A program made the translations under genes and the position numbers. A stretch of 64,000 bases of DNA from Isoetes taiwanensis (Eukaryota > Streptophyta > Lycopodiopsida > Isoetales > Isoetaceae): assembly GCA_021234155.1 (NCBI GenBank), contig JAJEKV010000023.1, forward strand, positions 4,361,638 through 4,425,637, read 5' to 3'. Positions 1 through 10,664 of this stretch are shown in pieces (positions within the stretch are counted from its first letter, which is position 1; every line of letters begins with the position of its first letter). The notes beneath the pieces were generated by a model. That model was not told the DNA's origin. It was given only the letters and a program-made list of their open reading frames with translations, and did not search any database.

Positions 1-149
1 CTGCCATTTGTTTACAAAGATAGACATAATCCGGGCTGCAAGGAACTACATTGGCTACACTTACTTCTTCAACAATTTGGGCCACATTGGCTGAAGCTTT
101 GTTTGTCTCTAAAGCTTTCAGTTTGTGCTTAAGATCCTTCATCTTCTTC

Positions 150-968
150 CTATATTCTGCTGCGGTATGATTGCCTTTCTTGCAAATAGTCACAAACCTG
201 CTGCTTGGATGCTGTGCATTTGCTGTCAGTACCCTTGAAGGCATTGCTGCTACTGTTATTCTTCTTTTTCTTAGCTTTTTCATTCCCTTTTGCATAGGAT
301 TTAGGCTCAGAATGACCTGCAAATAAAGCATTGTGCTCGTCTTTGATAATTCCAGCATCCTTCCTCATCATGATCTCCTCCTTGATGGAAGTGATTGCAC
401 GATTGAGATCCATGTCGGCAATTTGCATTAGATTGCTGCGCAAAGCATGGAAAGAATTGGGTAAGGATCTAAGAAAGAAGAATAATTGCAATGAAGGAGA
501 GATCTTATTCTCTTCTCCAGAGGCTTCAATCTGCCGAAAGGTGTTCTTCATGCAGTCTGCGAATTTGTCAAGACTCTCGGTCTCTTCCCAGCGCATATTC
601 ACCACTTCAGCATACAAATGCCCAATTTGTGTATGGGTCTTCTTTTCATGCTCTTGGATGAGAGCATTCCATAAATCATGGTTGTTCTCCTTCTGAACCT
701 CATCAAGAAGAGATTCAGCAACAGAAAGCCCAATCATAGCCATAGCCTTGTCATCCCGGCGTTGCCAAGCATCAAGAACAGATTTATTCTTGCCATCTGA
801 TGCAAGCTCGGGTGCTGGTTCTTGGCCACTAACAATTCCCCAAACTCCTTCAGCCTTAAGAATGAGAGTCATTCTTCTCTTCCATTGCTGGAAACCTGTG
901 CCATCGAAGATTTGAATCACACGACCGCCAGGGAAGGTAATCTGGTTGTAGCTTCCATCCTTCTCCAT
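150..968 (-). pseudogene. Copia gag polyprotein (UBN2-type capsid), frameshifted at the zinc knuckle
   Basis: This 272-residue frame starts 39 bases after the primer site. It opens with a capsid-like region including FDGTGFQQWKRRM near residue 22 and LWNALIQEHE near residue 98, typical of plant Copia gag (UBN2/DUF4219 families), followed by a Lys/Ser-rich linker. The CX2CX4HX4C zinc knuckle should follow, but the reading frame slips by one base just after VCDY (around 176-182); the neighbouring frame continues with a knuckle-like CKKGNHTAAEY, in which the last Cys is Tyr. Beyond the slip, the alternate frame stays open to the window edge through a coiled-coil-like segment. Gag would form the virus-like particle that packages element RNA. 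The copy looks inactive, though a sequencing slip in a T run is possible. Confidence 0.8.
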
Positions 969-1006
969 TGCTGTATTGATCTTGAATCAATCTCGGCACA
1001 CCTAGT

Positions 1007-1018
1007 GCTCTGATACCA
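1007..1018 (-). promoter_or_regulatory. Primer-binding site, initiator Met tRNA
   Basis: On the minus strand this reads TGGTATCAGAGC, complementary to the 3' end of plant initiator methionine tRNA. It abuts the inner end of the LTR directly and fixes the LTR boundary at 1019. Confidence 0.9.
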
Positions 1019-1357
1019 TGTCAAGGTTGCACCAAGAAAGGGAGAGAATGGGATGCACACCGATATCCGAGAGCGCAAGCTCCCAAAACAAAGCCAAATT
1101 GGAATTGTCTTAAACGTATGTACGAATACAAGATATAAAAAGGGGCAGTAAATAATAACTGCTCCCGTTACCAACCACACCTAATTATGCCGTAACTAAT
1201 TAAGGCAAGTGGATGCCGTAGCTAATTAAGGCAAGTGGATGGGCTGGTGTAGGTGCTGATGAAGTGCTGATTCAGCACATAGTCAGCACCTCTGTGCTGA
1301 GTGATGTCAGTGCTGTCAAGTAGCAAGATGGTGATCTCGATATCATATATCTCGACA
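1019..1357 (-). repeat. 5' LTR of the Copia element
   Basis: 339 bp bounded by TGTC...GACA, with the 5' end at 1357 on the minus strand. A TATA-like stretch lies around 1131-1141 (TTTTTATATC on the minus strand). The U3 part holds several copies of a GTGCTGA motif (1251-1315) and one 26-bp tandem duplication, likely promoter elements. The inner boundary is set by the primer site; the outer boundary is chosen from the TG...CA rule. Confidence 0.75.
1189..1240. repeat. 26-bp tandem duplication in LTR U3
   Basis: Two adjacent copies beginning gccgta(a/g)ctaattaagg differ at one base. The position upstream of the TATA-like box suggests a duplicated regulatory element. Confidence 0.8.
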
Positions 1358-1449
1358 CTTCCAAATTCTTTTTTCTTGTTTTATCTAGAGCTTTAATTTT
1401 CTTCGATTATATTGGTAGGGACTATCTAAGACGAAAGGCGTGAAAAGGT

Positions 1450-2194
1450 TTGAAATCCAAACCTTCGTCTGTTAAAAAAGCAAACTGGAAAAAATTTCTA
1501 GACTTGGCGAAGGTGGAGCACCCCATGAAAAAGTTGGCAGCATCTCAAAGAAAAAAGAAACCATGCACTGGGTCGGGTGGGGATAGATCAATCATCTCCA
1601 ATTATGTAAGTATCATATCTTATTTGTTTATAATCAAGTACTATAAATACAAATTATAACTTCCTCGCATTTGCAATATTTAGTATGCCTACTTTAGAGG
1701 TTATCCTACCGAGAAAGTCATTTCCGAGATTAAGGAAATCGGAGGATCGAAGAAATGGATCCAACGTGAGAGTGATGAAGGACGTGTATTTCCAGAAACA
1801 AAGGTACAATTGCAATTTTAAGAATCACAATTTAAATATACATATATGAATATTAGTTACTATTAACTCTATTTAATTATCTTGTAGCACATGGCACAAG
1901 ATTATGTTGGTAAGGGCATGGTCCCAGCAGTAGATATCAAGGGGAAAACTGTTGCAGATCAAGTACCATGTGAGGAGAACGAAGACGATGTGCAAGTAGG
2001 TTTTTATCTAGGTTGTTGTACATGTTTATAACTTTTAATATTGTATCCATATAACTTATTTTTTTCCTATGTAGTTGGATATGTCTGGATCATCAAGCAG
2101 TGAAAGTTCAAGCAATGGATCTAGCACTGGGACTGGAAGTGAAAATACGACATCTAGTACTGACAGTGAGGAGGTTGAAATTAGTAGTGTTTAA
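1450..2194 (+). pseudogene. CACTA accessory gene, four exons, 5' end lost
   Basis: Exons 1450-1605, 1684-1803, 1888-1995 and 2075-2194 join in one frame through phase-0 introns with GT...AG borders (for example attat|gtaagt and tttag|tatgcc). The product is basic at the start (KKANWKKFLDLAKVEHPMKK, then a CTGSGG turn), then has GGSKKWIQRESDEGRVFPETK-like sequence, and ends in a Ser/Thr/Glu-rich tail before TAA. Position beside CACTA subterminal repeats and the basic GSGG segment recall the second ORF of plant En/Spm elements (Transposase_24/Ptta family), but that assignment is inference. The frame is closed by a TGA at 1441, so the 5' part is missing or shifted. Confidence 0.5.
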
Positions 2195-2389
2195 TCAAAC
2201 ACCTTTATTATTTCGTTTGTCATAAACTTCTTCGTAAACAATTCATATGTATTGTTCTTTTCAGACATTATGAACTAAACATGATAAATAGAAATTGCTT
2301 CTATGTTTCATAAAAAATTCATGTCCAGTATTCTTCTCAGACATTGTGAACTAATCATTATGAATTAAAATTGTTAAAAAATGTCAAAA

Positions 2390-3107
2390 AAGAAACCAAC
2401 ACTTGCCAAACAAATGATAATAATATGTCAAAAAGATGATTTAAAATATGTCATCAATGTGACTAAGAATTGCTAGAAAAGGTGACAAAAAATAACCCAA
2501 ATATGTTCATAGATGACAAAAATATGCCAAAAATAATTTAGAATATGACCAAATATATTTCAAAACATTGCCAAAAAAGTGACAAACAATGTTAAAATAG
2601 GTGTCAAAAAGGTGCCAAGACAACTTAAAACGTGACAAAATAGGTGCCAAAGACTTGCCAGAAAAGTGACAAAAACTCATCTGAAATTGACACAGAAGGT
2701 GCTAAAGAATTGCCAAAAAAGTGACAAAAATAGATATAAAATATGATACTCTAGATGACACTAAATTGTCAAAAAATAACCTAAGATATGACAATATAGA
2801 TGTCAAAGAATTACCCAAAAATGTGATTAAAAAAAATGCTATAAAGATGACAAATAGGGTGTCAAAAATGTGCCTAAGATATGACAATTAGATGTCAAAA
2901 AATTGCCCAAAAAAGTGTAAAAAAAATGCTGTAAAGATGACAAATAAGGTGTCAAAAAATTGCCAAAAAAGATGACAAAAAAATTGACGATCTATTGTCA
3001 CTAATTTTTTACATTTTTATGGTCACATTTTTGTTAGTTCTCTGAAAAATGCAGTGGTTAACAAAGTGACAAAAAAACTGACAATAAACGCCTATTCTCT
3101 TGTAATG
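2390..3107. repeat. CACTA subterminal repeats and right-facing terminus
   Basis: About 700 bp are built from dozens of copies of TGACAAAAA, TGCCAAAAA and TGTCAAAAA separated by AT-rich spacers. The run ends at 3092-3107 in ctattctcttgtaatg; its reverse complement CATTACAAGAGAATAG is a one-base variant of the classic CACTACAAGA CACTA terminus. Arrays of short subterminal motifs are transposase-binding sites in En/Spm elements. The matching terminus is at 11327. Confidence 0.75.
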
Positions 3108-3395
3108 GATGGAATTAGGAGCCCACGATACTGTACAGACCGAAGTCAATGTTGGTGCAGAGACCTGGACTGCAGATGAACTAGAACTAGAGCTAGAACC
3201 AATAAATCGAAATGATCTAGCACGCCAATCAATCTGTGGGTTATGTAGCTCGAGCCAGGGCAGACCCAAGACTATTGGCGCATGTGGGCTAGCGATGAGA
3301 TTGAAGGAAATACTACAAGAAACTCCCTCGAACAAAACCTGAAGAGGCACAGTAGATTCTGTGACTGCACCCGAGGACTCCCATCCATCAATCAC
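3108..3395 (-). pseudogene. Gypsy aspartic protease fragment, truncated by the CACTA end
   Basis: The minus-strand frame contains ASPHAPIVLGLPWLELHNP and then IDWRARSFRF, the characteristic C-terminal half of Ty3/Gypsy retropepsin (PVVLGxPWLxxHNPxIDW). A run of eight serines follows, then sequence that stops exactly at the CACTA terminus (3107). The N-terminal catalytic Asp triad is not seen. The orientation is opposite to the Gypsy polyprotein at 11328-15030, which lacks its own protease. Confidence 0.8.
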
Positions 3396-3648
3396 CTTTT
3401 TTTTTGTGTTGAAGGTACGAGATGATTTTGTCATTAATTAAGGAAAACCATACAAAGTTTTGTTAAGTCCTCATATGGGCTTAACAGAAATATCCAAAAC
3501 AACAAAGTAACAGGGTAATTGTTATCACAAAATTTAGTATCAATTTCAATGCAAAAACTTGATGAAGGATTGAAGATCAAAATTCAAGTATTTCCTTGAA
3601 GAAACAGACAGCCACCAAAGCTAAGAAAACCTCCGATCCAAAACCTAA
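3396..3648. other. No gene; possible LINE 3' end in reverse
   Basis: A T run at 3397-3405 is followed by gttgaaggtacgag...gtcattaatt, resembling the reversed 3' end of the poly-A LINE at 57895. No target duplication was found and the coding side is unrecognisable. Confidence 0.25.
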
Positions 3649-4667
3649 AAAGATAGTTCTGATCATGTGACAGCGGATCAAATTGAAAGGGGCAAGAATC
3701 TCTATGCTCTGTATGGGGCTGGAGACATTAAGAACTGCGTCACTCTTGACAATCGTAACTTGTTTGCAAAAGCAAAACATTTTCATATGTACCATGGTCG
3801 TAGGCACGTCAGTGCCTCGCTTGTTCAAACCATTTGTAGGATGCTTCAAACCGAGAAGTTTGTTTTCAGTGGATCGTGGGTGTTGCCAACAAATACAGCC
3901 TTCATTTCCCAGCATCATGTTGAAGCTGCCTAGAGATTAACTTTAGATCCTGCACATGCGTCCCATAGTGATGTGAGGAATGTGTTGTTTGGGCTGCCTC
4001 CTGGAGTTGTACCTGTAGAGCGAATTGGTACGGGAAGAAGACGATATTGGGATGCTCATGCTGATGTGAATCTTGGTGAGGCCAATGCTTGCGATATGGA
4101 CAGTGATGAAGGGTTTGATGATGAGGAGGGGTGTGCAGAGCCTGTAGATGTGCAAAACTCGAGCGCATGGGATGGTTTCATACCCATGGGTGTGGAGGAT
4201 TGCACTTTCGCTGCTATGTAGCTCATTTTCAGAGTTAGTGCTTATGTATATATTTCATGTTTCTTGTAGGAAGTCGTAAGGAGTTAGAGAAGCCTGAAGG
4301 AATGGCAGATGGAAATGCAATTTTCAGCCTGGTCGTGAATCTTGACACTGATTCTGATGAAGAACGCATTGCAGATGCGCATGTTGGTGCTGATGGCAGG
4401 TCATAGTGCTTTCATTTGCACGTGGATGTGGAGTTGCTAGCTAAAGAGACGATGATGTCCATTCGTGAATCGAAGACAGCTCTTGGGAGTACCTTACAAC
4501 GCCTTGATGAGGCATTGCATTGTTTGGACATGGATGACCTGAAAGTATCGCTAAAGCAACGCACAGTATTTCGAGGCCACATGAATCTTATGAGAGCCAT
4601 GCTGATAAAGCATTTGAATGCATTGGAGCGCCTTGCTAGAACGTGGTTTCGGACTATGCAGGCTTAG
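3649..4667 (+). pseudogene. Unknown multi-exon gene, broken by two in-frame stops
   Basis: Frame 1 is open from 3649 through NLYALYGAGDIKNCVTL and FSGSWVLPTNTAFISQHHVE to a TAG at 3931-3933. It resumes in the same frame through GLPPGVVPVERIG and an acidic MDSDEGFDDEEG segment to 4221. After a plausible acceptor (cttgtag|ga, about 4270) frame 3 continues with an acidic stretch, passes a TAG at 4404-4406, and ends in a helical, possibly coiled-coil segment (TLQRLDEALHCLDMDDL) with a stop at 4665-4667. I do not recognise the family. It lies between two CACTA blocks and may be captured host sequence or a TE accessory gene. Confidence 0.45.
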
Positions 4668-5357
4668 TGTCCAGTTTCTTCAACACACTATTGTACAGTT
4701 GTTTTTGCAAGCCAGTTTTGTACAGGTGTTTTCGTAATGCATTGTTTGTGTAAATGAGGGCCCGAGGTGATGGCAGATCCTCATTTGGATGTTCATTTCC
4801 GTGGTTTAGCATGCTATGCAGTCATGCTTGTGGAACAGGTAACATGCATGCAGCTTTCCACTTGAGTTGTAGATCTCTTTTGCACATTGTAATATATGAA
4901 GCATGTTCTATTTGCATAAATTCCGACTGATAAACTTTGAGGCGACATTGCCAACCGAGGTGGCGCACAAGGCGACTGCACCGCCAAGGTTGACGGGCCG
5001 CCGAATAGACTTCGGGCCAAATTTTTGAAGGCCAAAAAATATCAAGCACAATAAATACTTAGATGAATTATGTAATGTAGCAATTCGCTCTAAGTATTTA
5101 TTACAATACCTAGTTACCAAACAGTAGTTGGTCCATGAAGAGAGATTGTCTAGCGCAATAGGGATTAAAGTCTTGTATTTTAAATTACATTTGGAAATAC
5201 TATTGGGATTGACATAAATTTCTACTACATAAATTTCTCTAGTGTTTTTTCCTAGGTCTTTGCTATAGAATTTAAAAAATAAGATAATTTTATTGATGCA
5301 TGTTATTAGCTCATGCAACTCTGCTCAAAAGGATGCTATTGCTAACTTTTTTAATTT
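4668..5357. other. No gene seen
   Basis: AT-rich sequence with no coding frame having recognisable content and no clear repeats. The left end of the second CACTA block should lie here or further left, but no CACTA terminus was found. Confidence 0.5.
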
Positions 5358-6226
5358 ATGAAGATGGCCTCTTCGTCGAGTGAAAACATAAGCGCTGCAT
5401 CATCAAGTGAATCAAGTGCAGGGCCCTTTAGAAGAAATAGGATACGCCGTACTCGTAAAAAACAACGGTTAATTTAATTTTGTGATATTCTCATTTCTAG
5501 TATAACTACACTTTTTACAATTGCAATATTGATTAAATGCAGAATGTACTCTTCTTCTTCACATTCTAGTAGGGTACACGATCAGATAATGCAAGGATCG
5601 ATCCCATCCAAAGTCTATATCAATCTAAATGGCCTTGTTGGTGCCTGAAGTGTCGTGGTGCGAGAAAACTAGAGTACAGCATCAGAGAAGACCATAAAAT
5701 AAGATTTGGATGGTGTGCAGATGCACCTCCTCCTGATTATTCTGAAAGACGGATGCGTCGAAAGGCTGATGAGGTATGTCTATAAAGTTTTCCTCTATAT
5801 TTGATTTTTGGCAACATTAGAATTTGGATAATCTTGCAGTACATGAGGGGGTTGCAACATAACTCACCAATTGCACCGGGGCATCAAATTGGATTTCCAT
5901 CCATGTCCTCATCCACACCACCTAGAATTTGGCTTCGTAGACGCCGTGAACTTGGTTCAAGTACCTCTTTCAGTGATGCAGAAGAAATGGTAGTAGACAC
6001 TCAACAAGTAAGAGGATGTACAAGGGGGGAGTCTGCAACACTTTCAATCAAGGCCTATTTTAATACATATTCTCTTTCACGTATTAATGAGACTAATGGG
6101 GATTACCATGCTCATATGCCAGATAGTCTTCCAAATGCAATTATTCCATTTAGTTGTAGGACATTTGGTTGTTGGGAAGGACCGCTGCCACCAATGTTGG
6201 AGGAGTTCATCTATTGGGGACGTTGA
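5358..6226 (+). pseudogene. Unknown exons upstream of the SET relic (Ser-rich start, Cys-rich middle)
   Basis: A possible first exon from the ATG at 5358 encodes a Ser-rich then strongly basic peptide (RRNRIRRTRKK, resembling a nuclear localisation signal). An exon ending at 5774 (gag|gtatgt) encodes WPCWCLKCRG, a compact Cys cluster, then RFGWCADAPPPDYSERR. It joins in phase 0 to 5840-6226 (ttgcag|tac), which contains IPFSCRTFGCWEGPLPP. The frame of the first exon does not fit simply onto the second, so the start is unresolved. The series points toward the SET relic at 6701 and may be its N-terminal part. Confidence 0.4.
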
Positions 6227-6361
6227 TATATGATTGCACCATCTAGAAAGATTCCAGAGGCATGAAGAAGCTTATATATACTAGAAAGTGTCTGTGGTAG
6301 TCTTGAAAATCCACCAACTCTAATCCCATCGATCCGAGACATCGGATCGACATTCTAGAAT
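6227..6361 (+). other. Short stretch between Cys-rich exon and MITE
   Basis: Decayed sequence with stops in all frames. Its last ten bases (attctagaat, 6352-6361) are the left target duplication of the MITE. Confidence 0.5.
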
Positions 6362-6690
6362 GGGGCGAGCATGCATGTCTTGCATGCATGCATGCGGTGC
6401 ATGCCCTTTCTGGTTGGGAGTTCGCTATTTTAGGCGCGGTTCGGCATCAACGTCTCATCGGTGCTTCCTCTTCTCTCAGCAGTACCTTATTCTCTTTGAA
6501 TTGTTTCCGGGCAGGGGAGGGGCTTCTTCCTGCTTGGTTTAGCCAATTTGACGTTTCTTTCATGTTGTGGCATGTTTTTTCTCGGCCTTGGCTCTTCTTT
6601 AGCCTTCATCCTGTGACCTTCATCCTCGATTCCAGTTTGTTAAGGAAGTTCTCTGGTATTCGGGCGGTTTGTTGGTTTCATGCGAGCCCC
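6362..6690. mobile_element. 329-bp MITE, Mutator-like by its 10-bp target duplication
   Basis: The segment starts GGGGCGAGCATG and ends CATGCGAGCCCC, imperfect 12-bp terminal inverted repeats matching at 10 positions. It is flanked by identical copies of the palindromic 10-mer ATTCTAGAAT at 6352-6361 and 6691-6700. Target duplications of 9-11 bp are typical of Mutator-like elements. It is more GC-rich than its surroundings, and its open frames show no recognisable protein. It splits the SET relic from the upstream exons. Confidence 0.7.
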
Positions 6691-6700
6691 ATTCTAGAAT

Positions 6701-7131
6701 GGCATATGGAGGACCCGAATATAGTTTGGTTAAGATTAGCATCATTCATGCCCAGCATGTCTATGTATGGTCTAGTAAAGAATTGGTGCAAGCAAAAGGA
6801 ACGTGGAGAAGATGTGTCGATAGCTGATAAGATTTATATTGATGGTCTTCCTAGCATTCATGGAAATATTGTTGGTCTTATTAACAGCTGACATGGTCAT
6901 TTGGAGTTGTCTAATGTTATTTTTGAAGAGACGGACATACATGATTCGGATCATATGGATGGACATGCTGGATTTTATGTGCAGGTTTGTGCTATTAAGA
7001 ATTTGAGACCAGAGGATGAGATATTTGTTGACTATAATTTTCGGCAACCCATACCAACTCGAAGACGAAGGGAGCTAGACGGGGGAGCTCTCATTGTTCC
7101 ATTGGGGAGGCCAATAAAAAAAGCCGTGTGA
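6701..7131 (+). pseudogene. SET-domain (lysine methyltransferase-like) fragment inside CACTA
   Basis: One frame runs across an in-frame TGA at 6889-6891. Before it is DKIYIDGLPSIHGNIVGLIN; after it HGHLELSNVIFEE and then VCAIKNLRPEDEIFVDYNF, ending in a basic tail and TGA at 7129-7131. The order FIDG...GNIxxxIN...NVxF...A...I..GEEIFVDY is the C-terminal half of a SET domain, which uses S-adenosylmethionine to methylate lysines. The stop falls where many SET domains have the NHSC cysteine. The N-terminal GxG region is not convincing. Downstream within about 250 bp is the TNP2 transposase, so the fragment looks captured by, or fused to, the CACTA element. Confidence 0.6.
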
Positions 7132-7375
7132 CAAAATCTTTGTGACTTTAAAGAAATAGATTACGATTAATTTATAAGTTTTATTCTTATTTTCTATTTA
7201 TGTAGTCTGCTACTATTTATTGTGCACTACTCTAATTTGATTAACTTTGCAAAACAAACTACTATTAAGCGTGTACGTACTTTGTAATTGCATAGTGTTT
7301 TGCATGATGATTCTTCCCTTAGACAATTGAATATCTATATGACCAAATATTGCACTAATATGGGAATAATTGCAG
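7132..7375. other. Spacer or intron upstream of TNP2 exons
   Basis: AT-rich and non-coding, ending in a good acceptor (aattgcag|ttt) at 7375. Confidence 0.5.
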
Positions 7376-10300
7376 TTTAATGGAGAGTCTACATCAAGCT
7401 CTGAACCAACGTCTGCAACAGGAAGTGAAATCCCAGAGACCGGTCTAATTGAAGCTATTGATAACTATTATCCTATTATAGATGGAGAAAATCGTGATGC
7501 CAATGAAGAGACCAATATTGAAGGTGATAAAGAAGATGCAAGTATTCTTAAAGATGAGGCAGGCAAACCACTATATCCTGGGGCTAGAATGTCACGCCTT
7601 GCACATGCTTGCTAATTCTAAACCTTTAACACAAATTTGCATGGAGTAATAACAGTGTATTGGAGCTACTTTGGTATGTTGTTTGTTTAAATGAGTAAAT
7701 TATTTTCTTATGAAATTATTTATCACTTGTAGATGATGACATCAACTACTTCTTTTTTGGGTAGTTTGCTAAGTAAAATACTACCTGCTGGTCATTGTCG
7801 TCCCAAATCAAGAAGAGAAGCAAGGGAAATCTTGCGTGCATTATGGTTGGAATATCATTGCATTCATGCTTGTCCAAATGATTGTGTGTTGTACCGGAAT
7901 GCATATGCAACATTACACGAGTGTCCAAAATGCGAGGAGCTACGTATAAGATGGATATGAAGAAGAAAACTATTCCTAGAAAAGTTTTGCGACATCTACC
8001 CATTATTCCCCATTTGCAATACATGTTTTGTTCTCCATCTTTGTCAGCATTAATGGATTTTCATGTGACACATCGAAGTAATGATGGAGTTTTAAGAATC
8101 CTAGCGGATGCAGAAGCTATGAAACATATAGAAAATAAGTGGCAAGTATTTAAGAATGAACCACGCAATTTACGTCTTGCTATTGAAATGGATGGGATTT
8201 GTCCATTTGGAACATTGTCATCAAAATATAGCATGTGGCCTATAGTTGTGATCAACTACAACATTCCACCATGGATGGCAACTAAAGCTGGACATTTGAT
8301 GTTGGCACTTGTTGTTCCAGGTTTGTGCATTATTAAATTTCAATATCTCATTTTCAAAAACATTTTATAATATATATTATTACCAGGGAAGCATCAAGTA
8401 AAGAACATGGATGTATACATGGAGCCACTCATAGAAGAGTTAGAGATCTTATGAAAAGGCATCCAATTGTACGACATTGTAAGGACGCCACATCAGTTCA
8501 CTTTATATGCGATATGTTGCTTCACGACATACGATTATCCTGGTTTTGGTGTTGCTTCTGGTATGTATATGCTAAAATATCGATGCTCTTTTTATGATAT
8601 GCAAAATTTCTAACCCATTATCTAATTATAGGCTTGCAAACAAGTGGAATGAATGGTTGCCCATCATGTGGAACTTCTTTGAGTTGCTACCGCTCCAAAC
8701 ACCTTAACAAGCAAATATATTGTGGACACAAAAAGTACCTACCATGTAGCCACCCTATGTGAGGAGCAAAATCTATTGAGCAACCGATACGTATGACACC
8801 CAAGGATTGGTTAGAAATATGGAATATGGCTCGTGAGTCACAAGGTGCATTGAATGATGATGAGGTCATACCACCACCAGGCATGAAACGTTTATCAATC
8901 TTTTACCGCCTTGAGTATTGGAAAGAAATAAACTTGTGCATCTACTAGATCCCATGCATATCTTCAAAAATGTTGGGCAATCGCTCTGGAAACATTTGAC
9001 AGGGGATTGGGAGAAGTTAAGTGCCAGAAGGGATTTACAGGATCGTAATATAATGCGTACTTTGTGGCCTATTAAAGAGGAGGGCAAAGCCATTAGGTTG
9101 CCCCAGACACCATGGGTTCTATGCAAATCCGATAAGTTACAAGTAACTAATATTCTATCCAAAATGTGCACCCCCACTGGCTATAGCGCTTCACTCCGTA
9201 AAGCCTTCACAAAAGATGGTGACCTAAGCGGGTTGAAGTCCCATGATTGGCATAAATTCATACAGGTATTGATTTTGTATTAAATATCTTATGGCGTATT
9301 TTTTTAATATGTGTTTTTGCTGCATTCTAGCACATTCTTCCATGTGCAATTGAGAATTGTCTTACAAGTAACATTCGTCCTATTATATATCGACTTGGAA
9401 AGTTTGCAAGGTATGACACAAAACACTTTTTAGTGGTATATTTTCATTTATGTTGTTAACAAATAGCAAGTTTGTACGTAGATGGGTCTCAATGAAAGAG
9501 ATTAGCTTAGACGATATTTCAACAATGGAGGTCGAGATAGCTGAACCACTGTGCATGATGGAGCGAGAGCTCCCTACAAGTTTTTTTTACCTTCAAGTAC
9601 GCTTATTGATTCATCTACCAGAAGAGATTCGACTTGTTGGACCAGCTCCAAGTCGGTGGATGTTCTTTTTAGAATGGTACATGAAAGTTTTGAAAGGTTA
9701 CGTTCGGCAAATGGCTAGGCCTGAGGGGTCTATGGCCGAGGGTCATTCTTCTTTCTAAAGGAAGCCACACTTTCAATACACAAATTGAATGAGGAAATGT
9801 TTGAAGAAATAACTAAGTTTGTAATACGTAATACTGAAAGTCTTGAAATATGGAGGGAGAGATGTAAATGTGCTAAAGAAGAAGAGAAGCCGCCAGAAGA
9901 GAATTTGCACAGAATAGTATACATCATGGCCGAAAACGTATTCTATATTCAGAGTCTTTGGAAGAATTGCCTGAGGATATGACTCGTTATTGGTCGCTTG
10001 AAGCAATGGAAGATACACGAGATAAAGGAGAGGATGTTGCAAAAGATGACTTCAACATTGCACTTGGATGTGTTAAAAAGGTATAATTTTCTATTTATTG
10101 TCAATGTGTGTTACATACATATGATTCTTTCTCGTATCCTTCTAAAATGCAGGCTCGTTTTCACAATTCAATGTGTGCTTATGGAAACCATCGTCAGACT
10201 ATAGCGGTCGACAAAGGTCGCTTGACATATGACTGTGGAATTGCTTCTCAATTTGAACAAAAAAGTCAAACTAGTCAACATGATGACAACCTATTACCGG

Positions 10301-10640
10301 TGACCTCAATTATGTTAGGTAAATTACTGATATTATTGATGTTGACTTCTGTTCATTTCATGTAACCATCTTGAGGGCAAAATGGTTCAAAGTTGTTTAT
10401 AGAGGCAGAAATCAGACCATGAGATCACATCCTTCAGGTTTCTACCAAATTGATTCAACACAGGTTCTTGGAGAGATGAATGAACCATTTGTTTACCTTA
10501 AACAAGTTGAACAGGTTTTCTTTTTTGAAAACCCTGTTAACCCAACATTGTAGATTGTAGTCCACGTTGTACCAAGGTGTAGACATCTAATTGATACTAC
10601 TACATTAGAGTCCAGCAATGATGATCAAGAAGATGATTGA
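7376..10640 (+). pseudogene. CACTA transposase, TNP2 (Transposase_21) with DUF4218 and DUF4216 parts
   Basis: Successive exons follow the En/Spm TNP2 order. 7376-7615 is acidic and ends GKPLYPGARMSRL. 7733-7960 has YHCIHACPNDCVLYR and HECPKC. 7945-8325 (other frame) has LPIIPHLQYMFCSPSLSALM, SNDGVLRILADAEAMKH and YNIPPWM. 8386 onward has VYMEPLIEELEIL, the Cys pair CPSCG and a decayed GHKKYLP. 8880-9270 has DPMHIFKNVGQSLW. 9270-9750 matches DUF4218 (LKSHDWHKF, LPTSFFYLQVRLLIHLPEE, RPEGSMAEG). 10371-10553 matches DUF4216 (LRAKWFKVVYRG, VEQVFFFENP). At least one frame slip (about 7945) and in-frame stops (for example around 8760) make it a pseudogene. TNP2 would bind the terminal repeats and cut the element. 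Confidence 0.85.
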
Positions 10641-10664
10641 TGATATCTTGACTTCTTAGTTTAT

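Larger units (their letters stand above)
1..1357 (-). mobile_element. Ty1/Copia LTR retrotransposon, 5' part only
   Basis: Read on the minus strand, this is LTR (1357 to 1019), tRNA primer-binding site (1018 to 1007) and gag (968 downward), the order expected for the 5' end of a Copia element. The rest of the polyprotein and the other LTR lie beyond the left edge of the window, so the upstream target duplication (cttcc at 1358-1362 is the candidate) cannot be checked. Superfamily comes from the gag type and the methionine-tRNA primer site. Confidence 0.85.

Noticed and set aside
6362-6690. Plus-strand frame through the MITE running into the SET region
   Set aside because: The MITE is an insertion with a target duplication; the apparent fusion protein is accidental.
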